From the NCBI GenBank assembly GCA_947629575.1, contig CANREF010000012.1, forward strand, positions 1-43,388: a stretch of 43,388 bases of DNA, in the 5' to 3' direction. A model generated the notes under the pieces. That model saw only the letters and a program-made list of their open reading frames with translations. It was not told the DNA's origin and did no database searches. Within the stretch, counting starts at the first letter, position 1; every line of letters begins with the position of its first letter. Shown here piece by piece: positions 32,919 to 40,764 of the stretch. The translations under genes were made by a program, and so were the position numbers. This DNA comes from an uncultured Clostridia bacterium. GTDB taxonomy: Bacteria > Bacillota > Clostridia > Christensenellales > Borkfalkiaceae.

Positions 32919-34745
32919 TTGATAAAGACACTTGCAAAGAGCGTTCGGGAATATAAGCTCCCGTCTCTTCTCTCGCCGCTGATCGTGACGGGGGAAGTCG
33001 TTCTCGAATGCCTCATTCCGTTCGTGATCACAAAACTTGGGGACGCGTTGGAGATTGCGAAAAAGTCGGGCACCAATATGTCTCTTTGGGCGAACAATGT
33101 TACTTCGTGGACGTCGCTCGGAGTTGGGCAATTTGCGCTCATTCTGATCGGCATGGCGCTCGCTTCCCTCGCCTGCGGGGCGCTCGCGGGATATTTTTGC
33201 GCGAAGGCTTCCTGCGGGTTTGCGAAAAACCTGCGCAAAGATCTGTATTACAAAGTGCAGGATTTTTCCTTCGAGAATATCGACAAGTTCTCAACGCCGT
33301 CCCTCGTCACCCGTATGACGACGGACGTCAATAACGTGCAGTTCGCCTTCATGACGATCATCCACACCGCGATCAGAAGCCCGCTCATGATGGCGTTTTC
33401 GGTCGTCATGGCGTTCGTCATCGGCGGGAATCTCGCGTGGATCTTCCTCGCCGTCATTCCGCCCCTTGCCCTGATCCTCTTCTTCATCATGTGGAAGACG
33501 ATGCCGCTCTTCCACAGTGTGTTCAAAAAGTACGATAACCTCAACGAGAGCATTCAGGAGAACGTGAAGGGCATCCGCGTCGTCAAGTCCTACGTTCGTG
33601 AAGATCATGAAAAGGAGAAGTTCGACCGCGCCGCCACCGACGTGCAGAGAGACTTTACGAAAGCGGAGCGCATCCTTGCATGGAACAACCCCGCGATGCA
33701 ACTCTTCTTTTACGGCGTCCTCTCGACGACTCTCTTCCTCGGCTCTTATTTTGTTTTCAGTCAAACTGGGTTTAATGTAATGACTATTACCCAGCTTGTC
33801 GTCTACGGAATGCAGATCTTGATGTCGCTCATGATGTTCTCCATGGTGTTCGCGATGATCGCGATGTCCATCGAGAGCGCAAGGCGAATTTGCGAAGTTC
33901 TGCAGGAACAGCCCACCCTGCACAGCCCCGAAAACGCCGTGCATGAGGTGGAAGACGGCTCTATCGACTTTGACGACGTATACTTCAAATATTCTTCCAA
34001 CGCCGAAAAATATGTGCTCGAGGATATCGATCTGCACATCCGCTCGGGCGAGACGATCGGCATCATCGGCGGAACGGGCTCTTCCAAGACTTCCCTCGTC
34101 AACCTCATTTCCCGTCTCTATGACGTGACGGAGGGGAGCGTGAAAGTCGGCGGAAAGGACGTCCGCGCCTACGATCTCGAAGCGCTCCGAAATCAAGTTG
34201 CCGTCGTGCTTCAGAAGAACGAACTCTTTTCGGGGTCTATCAAGGACAACTTGCGCTGGGGAGCTCCCGACGCTACGGATGAGGAACTCGTCGAAGCGTG
34301 CAAGCTCGCGCAGGCGGACGAGTTCATCCAAGGCTTCCCCGATAAATACGACACCCACATCGAGCAGGGGGGCACAAACGTCTCGGGCGGTCAGAAACAG
34401 CGCCTGTGCATCGCCCGCGCCCTTCTGAAAAAGCCCAAGATCCTGATTTTGGACGACTCGACGAGCGCCGTCGATACCCACACGGACGCGCTCATCCGCA
34501 AGGCGTTCCGCGAATATATCCCGTCTACGACCAAGATCATCATCGCGCAACGCACTTCCTCGGTGGAGGACGCCGACCGCATCATCGTCATGGACGCGGG
34601 TCATATCGACGCGATCGGGACGCACGAAGAGTTGCTTCACAAGAACGCTATCTATACGGAAGTGTATACCACGCAGAACAAGGGCGGGAAGGCGATCTCC
34701 TCGCTGGAGCAGATGAATGAAGGAGGGGATGAAGATGCCGAATAA
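32919..34745 (+). CDS. heterodimeric ABC exporter subunit 1 (BmrC-like, degenerate ATP site)
   Basis: A 608-residue half-transporter with six N-terminal membrane helices and a C-terminal ATPase domain. Walker A reads GGTGSSKT, the signature is VSGGQKQR, and Walker B is LILDDSTSAVD with Asp in place of the catalytic Glu, as in the inactive side of heterodimeric exporters such as BmrCD or TM287/288. The probable start is TTG 32919, eight bases after AGGAGG; an in-frame GTG overlaps that ribosome site. It overlaps the partner gene by 11 bases. Substrate: probably drugs, peptides or lipids; not determinable. Around 33735-33790 the codons become A+T rich compared with the rest. Confidence 0.92.
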   Translation: MIKTLAKSVREYKLPSLLSPLIVTGEVVLECLIPFVITKLGDALEIAKKSGTNMSLWANNVTSWTSLGVGQFALILIGMALASLACGALAGYFCAKASCGFAKNLRKDLYYKVQDFSFENIDKFSTPSLVTRMTTDVNNVQFAFMTIIHTAIRSPLMMAFSVVMAFVIGGNLAWIFLAVIPPLALILFFIMWKTMPLFHSVFKKYDNLNESIQENVKGIRVVKSYVREDHEKEKFDRAATDVQRDFTKAERILAWNNPAMQLFFYGVLSTTLFLGSYFVFSQTGFNVMTITQLVVYGMQILMSLMMFSMVFAMIAMSIESARRICEVLQEQPTLHSPENAVHEVEDGSIDFDDVYFKYSSNAEKYVLEDIDLHIRSGETIGIIGGTGSSKTSLVNLISRLYDVTEGSVKVGGKDVRAYDLEALRNQVAVVLQKNELFSGSIKDNLRWGAPDATDEELVEACKLAQADEFIQGFPDKYDTHIEQGGTNVSGGQKQRLCIARALLKKPKILILDDSTSAVDTHTDALIRKAFREYIPSTTKIIIAQRTSSVEDADRIIVMDAGHIDAIGTHEELLHKNAIYTEVYTTQNKGGKAISSLEQMNEGGDEDAE

Positions 34746-36690
34746 TGCACGTCAAAAGATGCGCCGTCCCTCCGCCCCCAAGGGGACGTTCAAGCGCATC
34801 ATGAAGTCCCTCTTCCACTTCTACCCGAAGATGGCGACGATCGCTCTCGTGTGCATCGTATTCAATGCCATCATCTCTGCGCTGCCCACCATCTTCATGC
34901 AACAAGTTTTTTCCGTTATAGAAAACGCACAAAAGTTGGGAAACGGTTGGACGGAAGTAGGCGGACAAATTACCCGCATCATGCTAGCGCTCATTAGCCT
35001 GTACGTCGTGTCGCTCATCTCGGGCGCGATCGACAAACAGCTCATGGCGATCATCTCGCAGGGCTACCTCAAAAAGATGCGGGAGCAGATGTTTAACGGC
35101 ATGCAGGACCTTCCCATCCGTTACTTCGACACGCACAGCCACGGCGACATCATGAGCTATTATACCAACGATATCGATACGCTCCGCCAGCTCATCTCGC
35201 AGTCCTTGCCCCAACTTCTCACGTCGGGCATCATGGTGCTGACCCTCTTCTTTATCATGCTCTATTATAGCGTGTACTTGCTCCTCATCGTGCTCGGGTG
35301 CATTGTGCTCATTCTCCTTGTGACGAAAGTCGTCGGGGGTGGTGCGGGGAAATACTTCCTCGCCTCCCAGCGTGCGGTCGCCCGCACCGAGGGCTTTGTC
35401 GAAGAGATGATGAACGGGCAGAAGGTCATAAAAGTGTTCTGCCACGAAGAGGCGGCAAAGCACGATTTCGACCAATACAACGACATTTTGTGCGAGCAGA
35501 CCACCTACGCGAACGCCTATGCCAACATGCTCATGCCCATTTTGGGCAATATTGGACATGTGCTCTATGTCATCGTTGCACTTGTCGGATGTATATTTAG
35601 TGTGTATGGCATTCCGAATTTCTCTATCGGAGCAAAACTCAACCCTGAAGAACTTGCATCTTTTGCAAGCAATCTTGGTGGGATTGGGTTGATTGCCGCA
35701 TTCCTTCAAGCGACGCGGCAGTTTTCCAACAATATCAACCAAGTTTCCAACCAAGTGAACTCCGTCGTCATGGGGCTTGCGGGCGCGGCGCGTGTGTTCG
35801 CCCTCATCGACGAAAAACCCGAGCCCGACGAGGGGTATGTCACCCTTGTCAACGCAAAAGAGGAGAACGGGCAGCTCGTCGAGTGCGAGGAGCGCACGGG
35901 CATCTGGGCTTGGAAACATCCCCACGCCGCCGACGGAACGGTCACCTATACCAAGCTCGAGGGCGACGTGCGCCTCTTCGATGTGAATTTCGGGTACGAT
36001 CCCGAGAAGATCGTCCTGCACGACGTGAGCCTTTACGCCCGTCCCGGGCAGAAAGTCGCGTTCGTCGGCGCAACGGGCGCGGGCAAGACGACGATCACCA
36101 ACCTCATCACCCGCTTCTATGACATCGCAGACGGTAAGATCCGCTACGATGGCATCAACCTCAATAAGATCAGGAAGGCAGATCTTCGCCGTTCGATCGG
36201 AATGGTCTTGCAGGATACCAACCTGTTCACGGGCTCGGTCATGGAGAACATCCGCTACGGCAGGTTGGACGCTACGGACGAGGAGTGCATCGCGGCGGCG
36301 AAACTCGCGGGCGCGGACGACTTCATCACCCGCCTTCCCGAGGGGTACAATACGCAGCTCCACCAGAACGGCGCGAATCTCTCGCAGGGACAGCGGCAGC
36401 TCCTCTCCATTGCAAGAGCGGCGGTCGCCGACCCGCCCGTCATGATCCTCGACGAGGCGACGAGCTCTATCGATACCCGCACCGAGGCGATCGTCCAGCG
36501 GGGCATGGATAAGCTCATGGAGGGGAGAACGGTATTTGTCATCGCGCACCGCCTCTCCACCGTCAAGAACAGCAACGTCATCATGGTGCTCGATCACGGC
36601 AGGATCATCGAGCGCGGCACGCATGAACAGCTCATCGACATGAAAGGGCAGTACTACCGCCTGTATACGGGCGCCTTCGAGCTCGAATAA
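34735..36690 (+). CDS. heterodimeric ABC exporter subunit 2 (BmrD-like, catalytic)
   Basis: A 651-residue half-transporter: a basic N-terminus, six helices, then an ATPase with GATGAGKTT, signature LSQGQRQL and MILDEATSSID with the catalytic Glu. A segment of about 45 residues between membrane and ATPase domains (around residues 380-425, with WAWKHPHAADGTVTY) is longer than usual. ATG 34735 is chosen from four nearby ATGs because AAGGAGGG (34720-34727) is seven bases upstream. It forms the active partner of the preceding subunit. An A+T-rich patch (about 35560-35720) encodes the late membrane region, parallel to that in subunit 1. Confidence 0.93.
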   Translation: MPNNARQKMRRPSAPKGTFKRIMKSLFHFYPKMATIALVCIVFNAIISALPTIFMQQVFSVIENAQKLGNGWTEVGGQITRIMLALISLYVVSLISGAIDKQLMAIISQGYLKKMREQMFNGMQDLPIRYFDTHSHGDIMSYYTNDIDTLRQLISQSLPQLLTSGIMVLTLFFIMLYYSVYLLLIVLGCIVLILLVTKVVGGGAGKYFLASQRAVARTEGFVEEMMNGQKVIKVFCHEEAAKHDFDQYNDILCEQTTYANAYANMLMPILGNIGHVLYVIVALVGCIFSVYGIPNFSIGAKLNPEELASFASNLGGIGLIAAFLQATRQFSNNINQVSNQVNSVVMGLAGAARVFALIDEKPEPDEGYVTLVNAKEENGQLVECEERTGIWAWKHPHAADGTVTYTKLEGDVRLFDVNFGYDPEKIVLHDVSLYARPGQKVAFVGATGAGKTTITNLITRFYDIADGKIRYDGINLNKIRKADLRRSIGMVLQDTNLFTGSVMENIRYGRLDATDEECIAAAKLAGADDFITRLPEGYNTQLHQNGANLSQGQRQLLSIARAAVADPPVMILDEATSSIDTRTEAIVQRGMDKLMEGRTVFVIAHRLSTVKNSNVIMVLDHGRIIERGTHEQLIDMKGQYYRLYTGAFELE

Positions 36691-36702
36691 AAAAAACGCA
36701 CG

Positions 36703-36735
36703 AAAACATCCCGCAGAGCCTGCGGGATGTTTTTT
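36703..36735 (+). terminator. strong intrinsic terminator of the exporter operon
   Basis: AAAACATCCCGCAG pairs perfectly with CTGCGGGATGTTTT, followed by more T. It lies between convergent genes and may serve both. Confidence 0.93.
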
Positions 36736-36745
36736 CCTGCCTATT

Positions 36746-37021
36746 TTAACCTTTTAAGATGCGCTTATAGCCCTCGCCGAAGCGGACGCATTTGGAGACC
36801 CGCGCAAGCGTCGCGGAGGAGATGCTCGTCTCCGCGGTGATCTGTTCATACGTCTCGCCCGCAAGGAGCAATTTTGCCGCCTTCACCCGCTGGCTCATGG
36901 AGAGCGCCTCGTTGTAGGTGAGCAGGTCCTGAAAGAAGAAGCCGCAGTCCTCGATCGTCTGAAGCGAGAGGATCGCCTCGAACAGCTCGCGGTTCTCGCG
37001 GATGTATTCTTCATTCGTCAT
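36746..37021 (-). CDS. YerC/YecD-family TrpR-like regulator
   Basis: A 91-residue DNA-binding protein of the TrpR/YerC-YecD superfamily. It has helices around FEAILSLQTIEDCGFFFQDLL and SMSQRVKAAKLLLAG, then a helix-turn-helix ETYEQITAETSISSATLARVSKCVRFG. The family is small and poorly studied. It is the last gene of the amino-acid importer operon, its start overlapping the ATPase gene by 11 bases. It may therefore regulate that operon, where a palindrome overlaps the promoter (39284-39314); this link is inferred. Confidence 0.9.
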   Translation of the reverse strand: MTNEEYIRENRELFEAILSLQTIEDCGFFFQDLLTYNEALSMSQRVKAAKLLLAGETYEQITAETSISSATLARVSKCVRFGEGYKRILKG

Positions 37022-37856
37022 GATATTCCTCCATATGTTTGAGAAATGCTTTTGTCTTTTCCTTTTGAGGGTGTAAAAATACCTCCTCGGGGGTGCCGCG
37101 CTCCTCGATCACGCCGTCCGTCATGAAGAGCACGTAGTCCGCGACTTCCCGCGCAAACGCCATTTCGTGGGTGACGATGATGAGCGTCCTTCCCTTGAGC
37201 GCGCGGATGACCTTGAGGACTTCCCCCGTCAGCTCGGGGTCGAGCGCGGATGTCGGTTCATCAAAGCAGAGCACCTCGGGGGAGAGGGCAAGCGCACGCG
37301 CAATGGCGACCCGCTGCTGCTGTCCGCCCGAGAGTTGGGAGGGGTAGCTGTCCCGCTTTTCGGAGAGCCCCACTTGCCCCAGCAGCTCCTCGGCGTGCCG
37401 TTTGTTCTCCGCGGAGAGCTCCTTTAAGGCTTGCTTTTCCTCCTTTTTCAGCGCCTTGCGCGCAGGTCCCTTCGCGGCTTTTTTGCGCTCCTTGAATTGC
37501 TCCTTCACGCGGTCCTTTGCAAGCAGGTCGGGCGCGAGGAGAATGTTCTCGATCGCCGTCAAGTGGGGGAAGAGGTGAAAGCTCTGAAACACCAGCCCGA
37601 ATTTCAACTGTTTTTCCCGCCGCTCCTTTTGGGAATAGGTCGCTTTCGCGTCCGAGAGGAGCTCCCCGTCCAAAAACACCTTGCCCTCGTCGGGCGTTTC
37701 GAGAAAGTTCAAGCAGCGCAAGAGGGTCGTCTTTCCGCCGCCCGACGGCCCGATGATCGCGAGAATTTTTCCCTTGGGCAGATCGAAATTGATATCCTTG
37801 AGCACTTCGGTTCCCGCAAATTGTTTGCGGAAGCCTTCCACATGTAAGAATTCCAT
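37011..37856 (-). CDS. polar amino-acid ABC importer ATP-binding protein
   Basis: A 281-residue ATPase of the GlnQ/ArtM type: Walker A GPSGGGKT (residues 36-43), Q-loop FQSFHLFPHL, signature LSGGQQQR (175-182), Walker B VLCFDEPTSALD and switch THEMAFAREVADYV. It is about 35 residues longer than usual because of a Lys/Glu/Ala-rich insertion (about 115-150, DRVKEQFKERKKAAKG...) in the helical subdomain between Q-loop and signature. Its start overlaps the permease stop (ATGA-type at 37854-37858). Confidence 0.94.
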   Translation of the reverse strand: MEFLHVEGFRKQFAGTEVLKDINFDLPKGKILAIIGPSGGGKTTLLRCLNFLETPDEGKVFLDGELLSDAKATYSQKERREKQLKFGLVFQSFHLFPHLTAIENILLAPDLLAKDRVKEQFKERKKAAKGPARKALKKEEKQALKELSAENKRHAEELLGQVGLSEKRDSYPSQLSGGQQQRVAIARALALSPEVLCFDEPTSALDPELTGEVLKVIRALKGRTLIIVTHEMAFAREVADYVLFMTDGVIEERGTPEEVFLHPQKEKTKAFLKHMEEYHDE

Positions 37857-38503
37857 CAGATCTTAATGTACTCCAATTTCTTTTCGGTGTAACGGAACAG
37901 CAGGGTGAGCACGCCCACAAAGAGCAGATAGAAAACGCCCGTATAGAAGAGGGGCCAGATAAGACCCTGCCGTGTGTACTCCTGCGCAACCAAGATGATT
38001 TCCGTCACGCTGATGATCCGCGCAAGGGAGGTGTCCTTCACGAGGGTAATGATCTCGTTGGACATCGGCGGCACGATCCGCTTGATGAGCTGGATGAGGG
38101 TGATGTGGAAAAACACCTGCGACTTTTTCAAGCCGAGCACCTGCCCCGCCTCCGCCTGTCCGCGCGGAACGCCCTCGATCCCCGCACGGTAGATCTCCGA
38201 AAAGTAGCACGCATAGTTGATGACGAACGCCACGATGACGGCGGGGACGCGGTCTAAGCCGTCGATCCCGAAGAGAAGGGCGGGACCGTAGAAGATCGCA
38301 ATGAGCTGCAGCATGAGCGGCGTTCCCCGCACGACCCATACGATCGTGCGCATCAGCCATTTGAGGGGGCGGAAGCGGGACATGGAGCCGAAGGTGACGA
38401 GTAGTCCCAACGGGATCGCAAACACCAGCGTCGCCGCAAAGATCAAGCAAGTCGAGCCGAACCCTTCGAGGAGGGCGAGGGTCACATTCCAAAACGCGGT
38501 CAT
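37856..38503 (-). CDS. polar amino-acid ABC importer permease (HisM/GlnP type)
   Basis: A 215-residue membrane protein with about five helices. It has the family's WVVRGTPLMLQLIAIFYG motif and the coupling segment YRAGIEGVPRGQAEAGQVLGLKKSQVFFHITLIQ. The length is normal. The start overlaps the binding-protein stop by four bases. It forms the channel for the adjacent ATPase and binding protein. Confidence 0.94.
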   Translation of the reverse strand: MTAFWNVTLALLEGFGSTCLIFAATLVFAIPLGLLVTFGSMSRFRPLKWLMRTIVWVVRGTPLMLQLIAIFYGPALLFGIDGLDRVPAVIVAFVINYACYFSEIYRAGIEGVPRGQAEAGQVLGLKKSQVFFHITLIQLIKRIVPPMSNEIITLVKDTSLARIISVTEIILVAQEYTRQGLIWPLFYTGVFYLLFVGVLTLLFRYTEKKLEYIKI

Positions 38504-39252
38504 ACCAAATACTTTTTCACAAGCCCGTCGAGAGTGCCGTCTTGTTTATATTTTGCAATGAGTTCGTTGATCTGTTTCAAGAGGTCGGCGTCCTCCTTGC
38601 GCATGCCGACGCCGTACTCCTCCTCTGCATATCCTACATCCACGTAGGTGAGGTCGGCATAGTCGGTGCCTTCTCCCGTCATGGACTTTGCCATGGTATA
38701 GTCGATGATCGCAACCTCCGAGCTTCCCGTCTTTACCTCGAGCAGGCAGTCGGACTGCGCCGTCATCTTATTGAGCTTGGAAGTGTAGCCGTTGTCCGTC
38801 ACGGTCGCCTCGCCCGCGCTTCCGCTCTCCACGGCGATGCTTGCGGCGGCGCCCACGCTCGCAACGTCGGTATACTTGTCCTTATCTTCGAGCTTCATCA
38901 CCACGACCTGCTTGTTCTCAAGGTAGGGGTCGGAGATCGCGATGTTCTCCTTCAGCTCGTCGGTGATCGTCATGCCGTTCCAGATGAGGTCGATCTTCTT
39001 GCTCTCGAGCTCGGAAATTTTCTGTTCCCAATCAATGAGCTGGAATTTCGGGGTATAACCGAGCTCCGCACACACCTTTTCGGCAAATTCGGTGTCGAAT
39101 CCGATGAGCTTGCCGCTCTCGTCCTTATAGTTCATGGGGGCGTAGAGGGTGTAGCCGATCACGAGGGTGTTTTCGTCCTTACATGCGCCGAGTGCAGCGA
39201 TGCCGCATACGGCGACCGCTCCCGCAAGAAGGGTCGCAAATAACTTTTTCAT
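38500..39252 (-). CDS. amino-acid-binding lipoprotein of the importer
   Basis: A 250-residue family 3 solute-binding lipoprotein: lipobox LGAC (Cys24), VIGYTLYAPMNYKDESGKLIGFDTEFAEKV, KIDLIWNGMTITDELKENIAISDPYLENKQVVV, and a late YGVGMRKEDADLLKQINELI. The start MKKLFATLL (ATG 39252, AAGGAGA upstream) is preferred to an in-frame ATG at 39312 that lies upstream of the promoter's -10 region. The exact amino acid is unknown. First gene of an operon ending with yerC. Confidence 0.94.
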   Translation of the reverse strand: MKKLFATLLAGAVAVCGIAALGACKDENTLVIGYTLYAPMNYKDESGKLIGFDTEFAEKVCAELGYTPKFQLIDWEQKISELESKKIDLIWNGMTITDELKENIAISDPYLENKQVVVMKLEDKDKYTDVASVGAAASIAVESGSAGEATVTDNGYTSKLNKMTAQSDCLLEVKTGSSEVAIIDYTMAKSMTGEGTDYADLTYVDVGYAEEEYGVGMRKEDADLLKQINELIAKYKQDGTLDGLVKKYLV

Positions 39253-39283
39253 GGCAGTTCTCCTTTGCTTTATCACTTTACTT

Positions 39284-39314
39284 CGATGAAGTATGGTGAT
39301 ATTATACTTCATCG
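39284..39314. promoter_or_regulatory. 11-bp palindrome overlapping the -10 box, operator-like
   Basis: CGATGAAGTAT (39284-39294) and its exact complement (39304-39314) are separated by nine bases and cover the -10 element and transcription start of the amino-acid importer operon. It could bind a dimeric repressor, with YerC encoded in the same operon as candidate. It could alternatively form a hairpin if transcription starts upstream. Confidence 0.65.
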
Positions 39315-39329
39315 CTTTATCTTTGTAAA
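39301..39329 (-). promoter_or_regulatory. promoter of the amino-acid importer operon
   Basis: On the minus strand TTTACA (39324-39329), 17 bp, TATAAT (39301-39306). Confidence 0.85.
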
Positions 39330-39361
39330 GCGTTTGAAAGGGGTTTTTTGAAATTTTTTTG

Positions 39362-39389
39362 AAAAAAAGCGCGGTTTTTCCCGCGCTTT
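39362..39389 (-). terminator. intrinsic terminator after the M18 peptidase gene
   Basis: Read on the minus strand AAAGCGCGG pairs with CCGCGCTTT, followed by a T-run. Confidence 0.88.
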
Positions 39390-39411
39390 ACCTGTTTTGA
39401 TGAATTTCTCC

Positions 39412-40653
39412 TTAAATCACGGTGATTTTTTCGCCGTCGATCTCGATGGAGCTCAAGTAAAAGGCTTGTAAACCCTTCAAGAGCTCTTTGTAGTCGCTTG
39501 CCGCGAAGGTCTCCACGGCTGAGTGCATCGCGAGCTGCGCAAGCCCCAGATCGGCGGAGAGAATGCTCACCTGACCCAAGGAGATCGCGCCGAGAGTGCC
39601 GCCGCTGCGCATGTCCGAGCGGTTATAGAAAGTTTGGTATTTCACGCCCGCGTTCGAGAAGATCTTCTTGACGACTGCCGAAGAGAGGGCGTCCGTCGTA
39701 TAAGCTCCGCCCGCATGTCCCTTGATGACGATACCGCCTCCCATGACGGCGCGGTTGGTAATGTCGCACTTTTCGGGGTGATTGGGGTGCAGAGAGTGGG
39801 CGTTGTCGAGCGAGATGAGGAAGGAATCCGCCGCCATGCGGGGGAGATCGCATTTCATGGAAGCGGCGATGCGCCCGAGCGTATTTTTGAGGAAATCGCC
39901 CGCGGCGCCCTGCCGCGTATGGCTGCCCACTTCCTCATTGTCGAGAAGCGCCGCAACGTTCACGTCTTTCTTGTTATCCGCACACAGAAGGGCGCTCAGT
40001 GAGCCGTATGCGCTCGTCAAGTTATCCACCCTCGGCGAGGAGATGAATTCCTCCCGCTCCCCGCTTGCAAAGGGCGCTTCGGCGCAGACTGCCCAAAGAT
40101 CGAAGGAGAGGGGAGAGCCGAGCCGTTCATCGAACTTTTCTTCGTCCATTCCGAGAAGGGGCAGGAGATCCACCTGCGGATTGGGCGAAAATTTTTCATT
40201 CACTTCCCGCTGCATATGCACCGCAAGGGAGGGAATGACAAGGGTAAAATCGCTCACATAATTTTCCGCGGCGATCGTGCCCGCCTTCTCACGGACGACG
40301 CGTCCCGCAAGTTTCAGTTTTCTGTCAAAGAAGGTATACCAGATCCCGCCGCCGTAGGGCTCGACGTTGAGTTTTTTGAATTTCTCGGTCGTCGTTACGG
40401 GGTTTTCTTTAAGTTTTAAGCAGGGGGAATCGGTATGGCTCGCCACGATCTTGAAGCCGTTGCCGTCGCCGATCGCAAAGGCGATGAGGGAGCTGCCGTT
40501 CCGCGTGACGAAGTATTTCCCGCCGCGGCGAAGTTCCCACGTTTCCCGCTCCCGCAGTTCGCTGTAACCGTGCGCGAGGAGAAGATCTTTTGCATTCTCC
40601 ACCGCTTGATAGGCGGTGTAGGAGGTTTCCAAATAACGTAAGAGATTTTCCAT
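39412..40653 (-). CDS. M18-family aminopeptidase (aspartyl aminopeptidase type)
   Basis: A 413-residue cytosolic zinc peptidase that removes N-terminal, usually acidic, residues. Family motifs are KIVASHTDSPCLKLK (first zinc ligand), RVDNLTSAYGS, LLDNEEVGSHTRQGAAG (catalytic Glu pair), ISLDNAHSLHPNHPEK and a final MHSAVETFAASD with the last zinc His. The start MENLLRYLETSYTAYQAVENAK matches the usual M18 N-terminus. A very long upstream extension of the frame is antisense to the GH13 gene and is rejected. No ribosome site precedes ATG 40653, and the -10 box is only six bases away, so the mRNA may be leaderless. Confidence 0.94.
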   Translation of the reverse strand: MENLLRYLETSYTAYQAVENAKDLLLAHGYSELRERETWELRRGGKYFVTRNGSSLIAFAIGDGNGFKIVASHTDSPCLKLKENPVTTTEKFKKLNVEPYGGGIWYTFFDRKLKLAGRVVREKAGTIAAENYVSDFTLVIPSLAVHMQREVNEKFSPNPQVDLLPLLGMDEEKFDERLGSPLSFDLWAVCAEAPFASGEREEFISSPRVDNLTSAYGSLSALLCADNKKDVNVAALLDNEEVGSHTRQGAAGDFLKNTLGRIAASMKCDLPRMAADSFLISLDNAHSLHPNHPEKCDITNRAVMGGGIVIKGHAGGAYTTDALSSAVVKKIFSNAGVKYQTFYNRSDMRSGGTLGAISLGQVSILSADLGLAQLAMHSAVETFAASDYKELLKGLQAFYLSSIEIDGEKITVI

Positions 40654-40659
40654 GGCTCT

Positions 40660-40688
40660 ATTATATTGCATTTCCCGAAAAATTGCAA
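40660..40688 (-). promoter_or_regulatory. promoter of the M18 gene, apparently giving a leaderless mRNA
   Basis: On the minus strand TTGCAA (40683-40688), 17 bp, TATAAT (40660-40665). Six bases separate TATAAT from ATG 40653, so transcription should begin at or within a base of the start codon. Confidence 0.75.
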
Positions 40689-40705
40689 GAATTATTTCCG
40701 CCCGA

Positions 40706-40734
40706 TTGACATTCCTCTTTCCGCGTGTTAAAAT
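40706..40734 (+). promoter_or_regulatory. promoter of the GH13 gene
   Basis: TTGACA (40706-40711), 17 bp, TAAAAT (40729-40734). GGGGAAGAG follows ahead of ATG 40765. Divergent from the M18 promoter, with the -35 boxes 17 bp apart. Confidence 0.8.
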
Positions 40735-40764
40735 GGTCGGAGCAACACACTTGGGGAAGAGATC

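Noticed and set aside
36746..37856. Overlap of yerC and the ATPase gene as a frameshift
   Set aside because: The 11-base overlap is an ordinary operon overlap; both proteins are full length.
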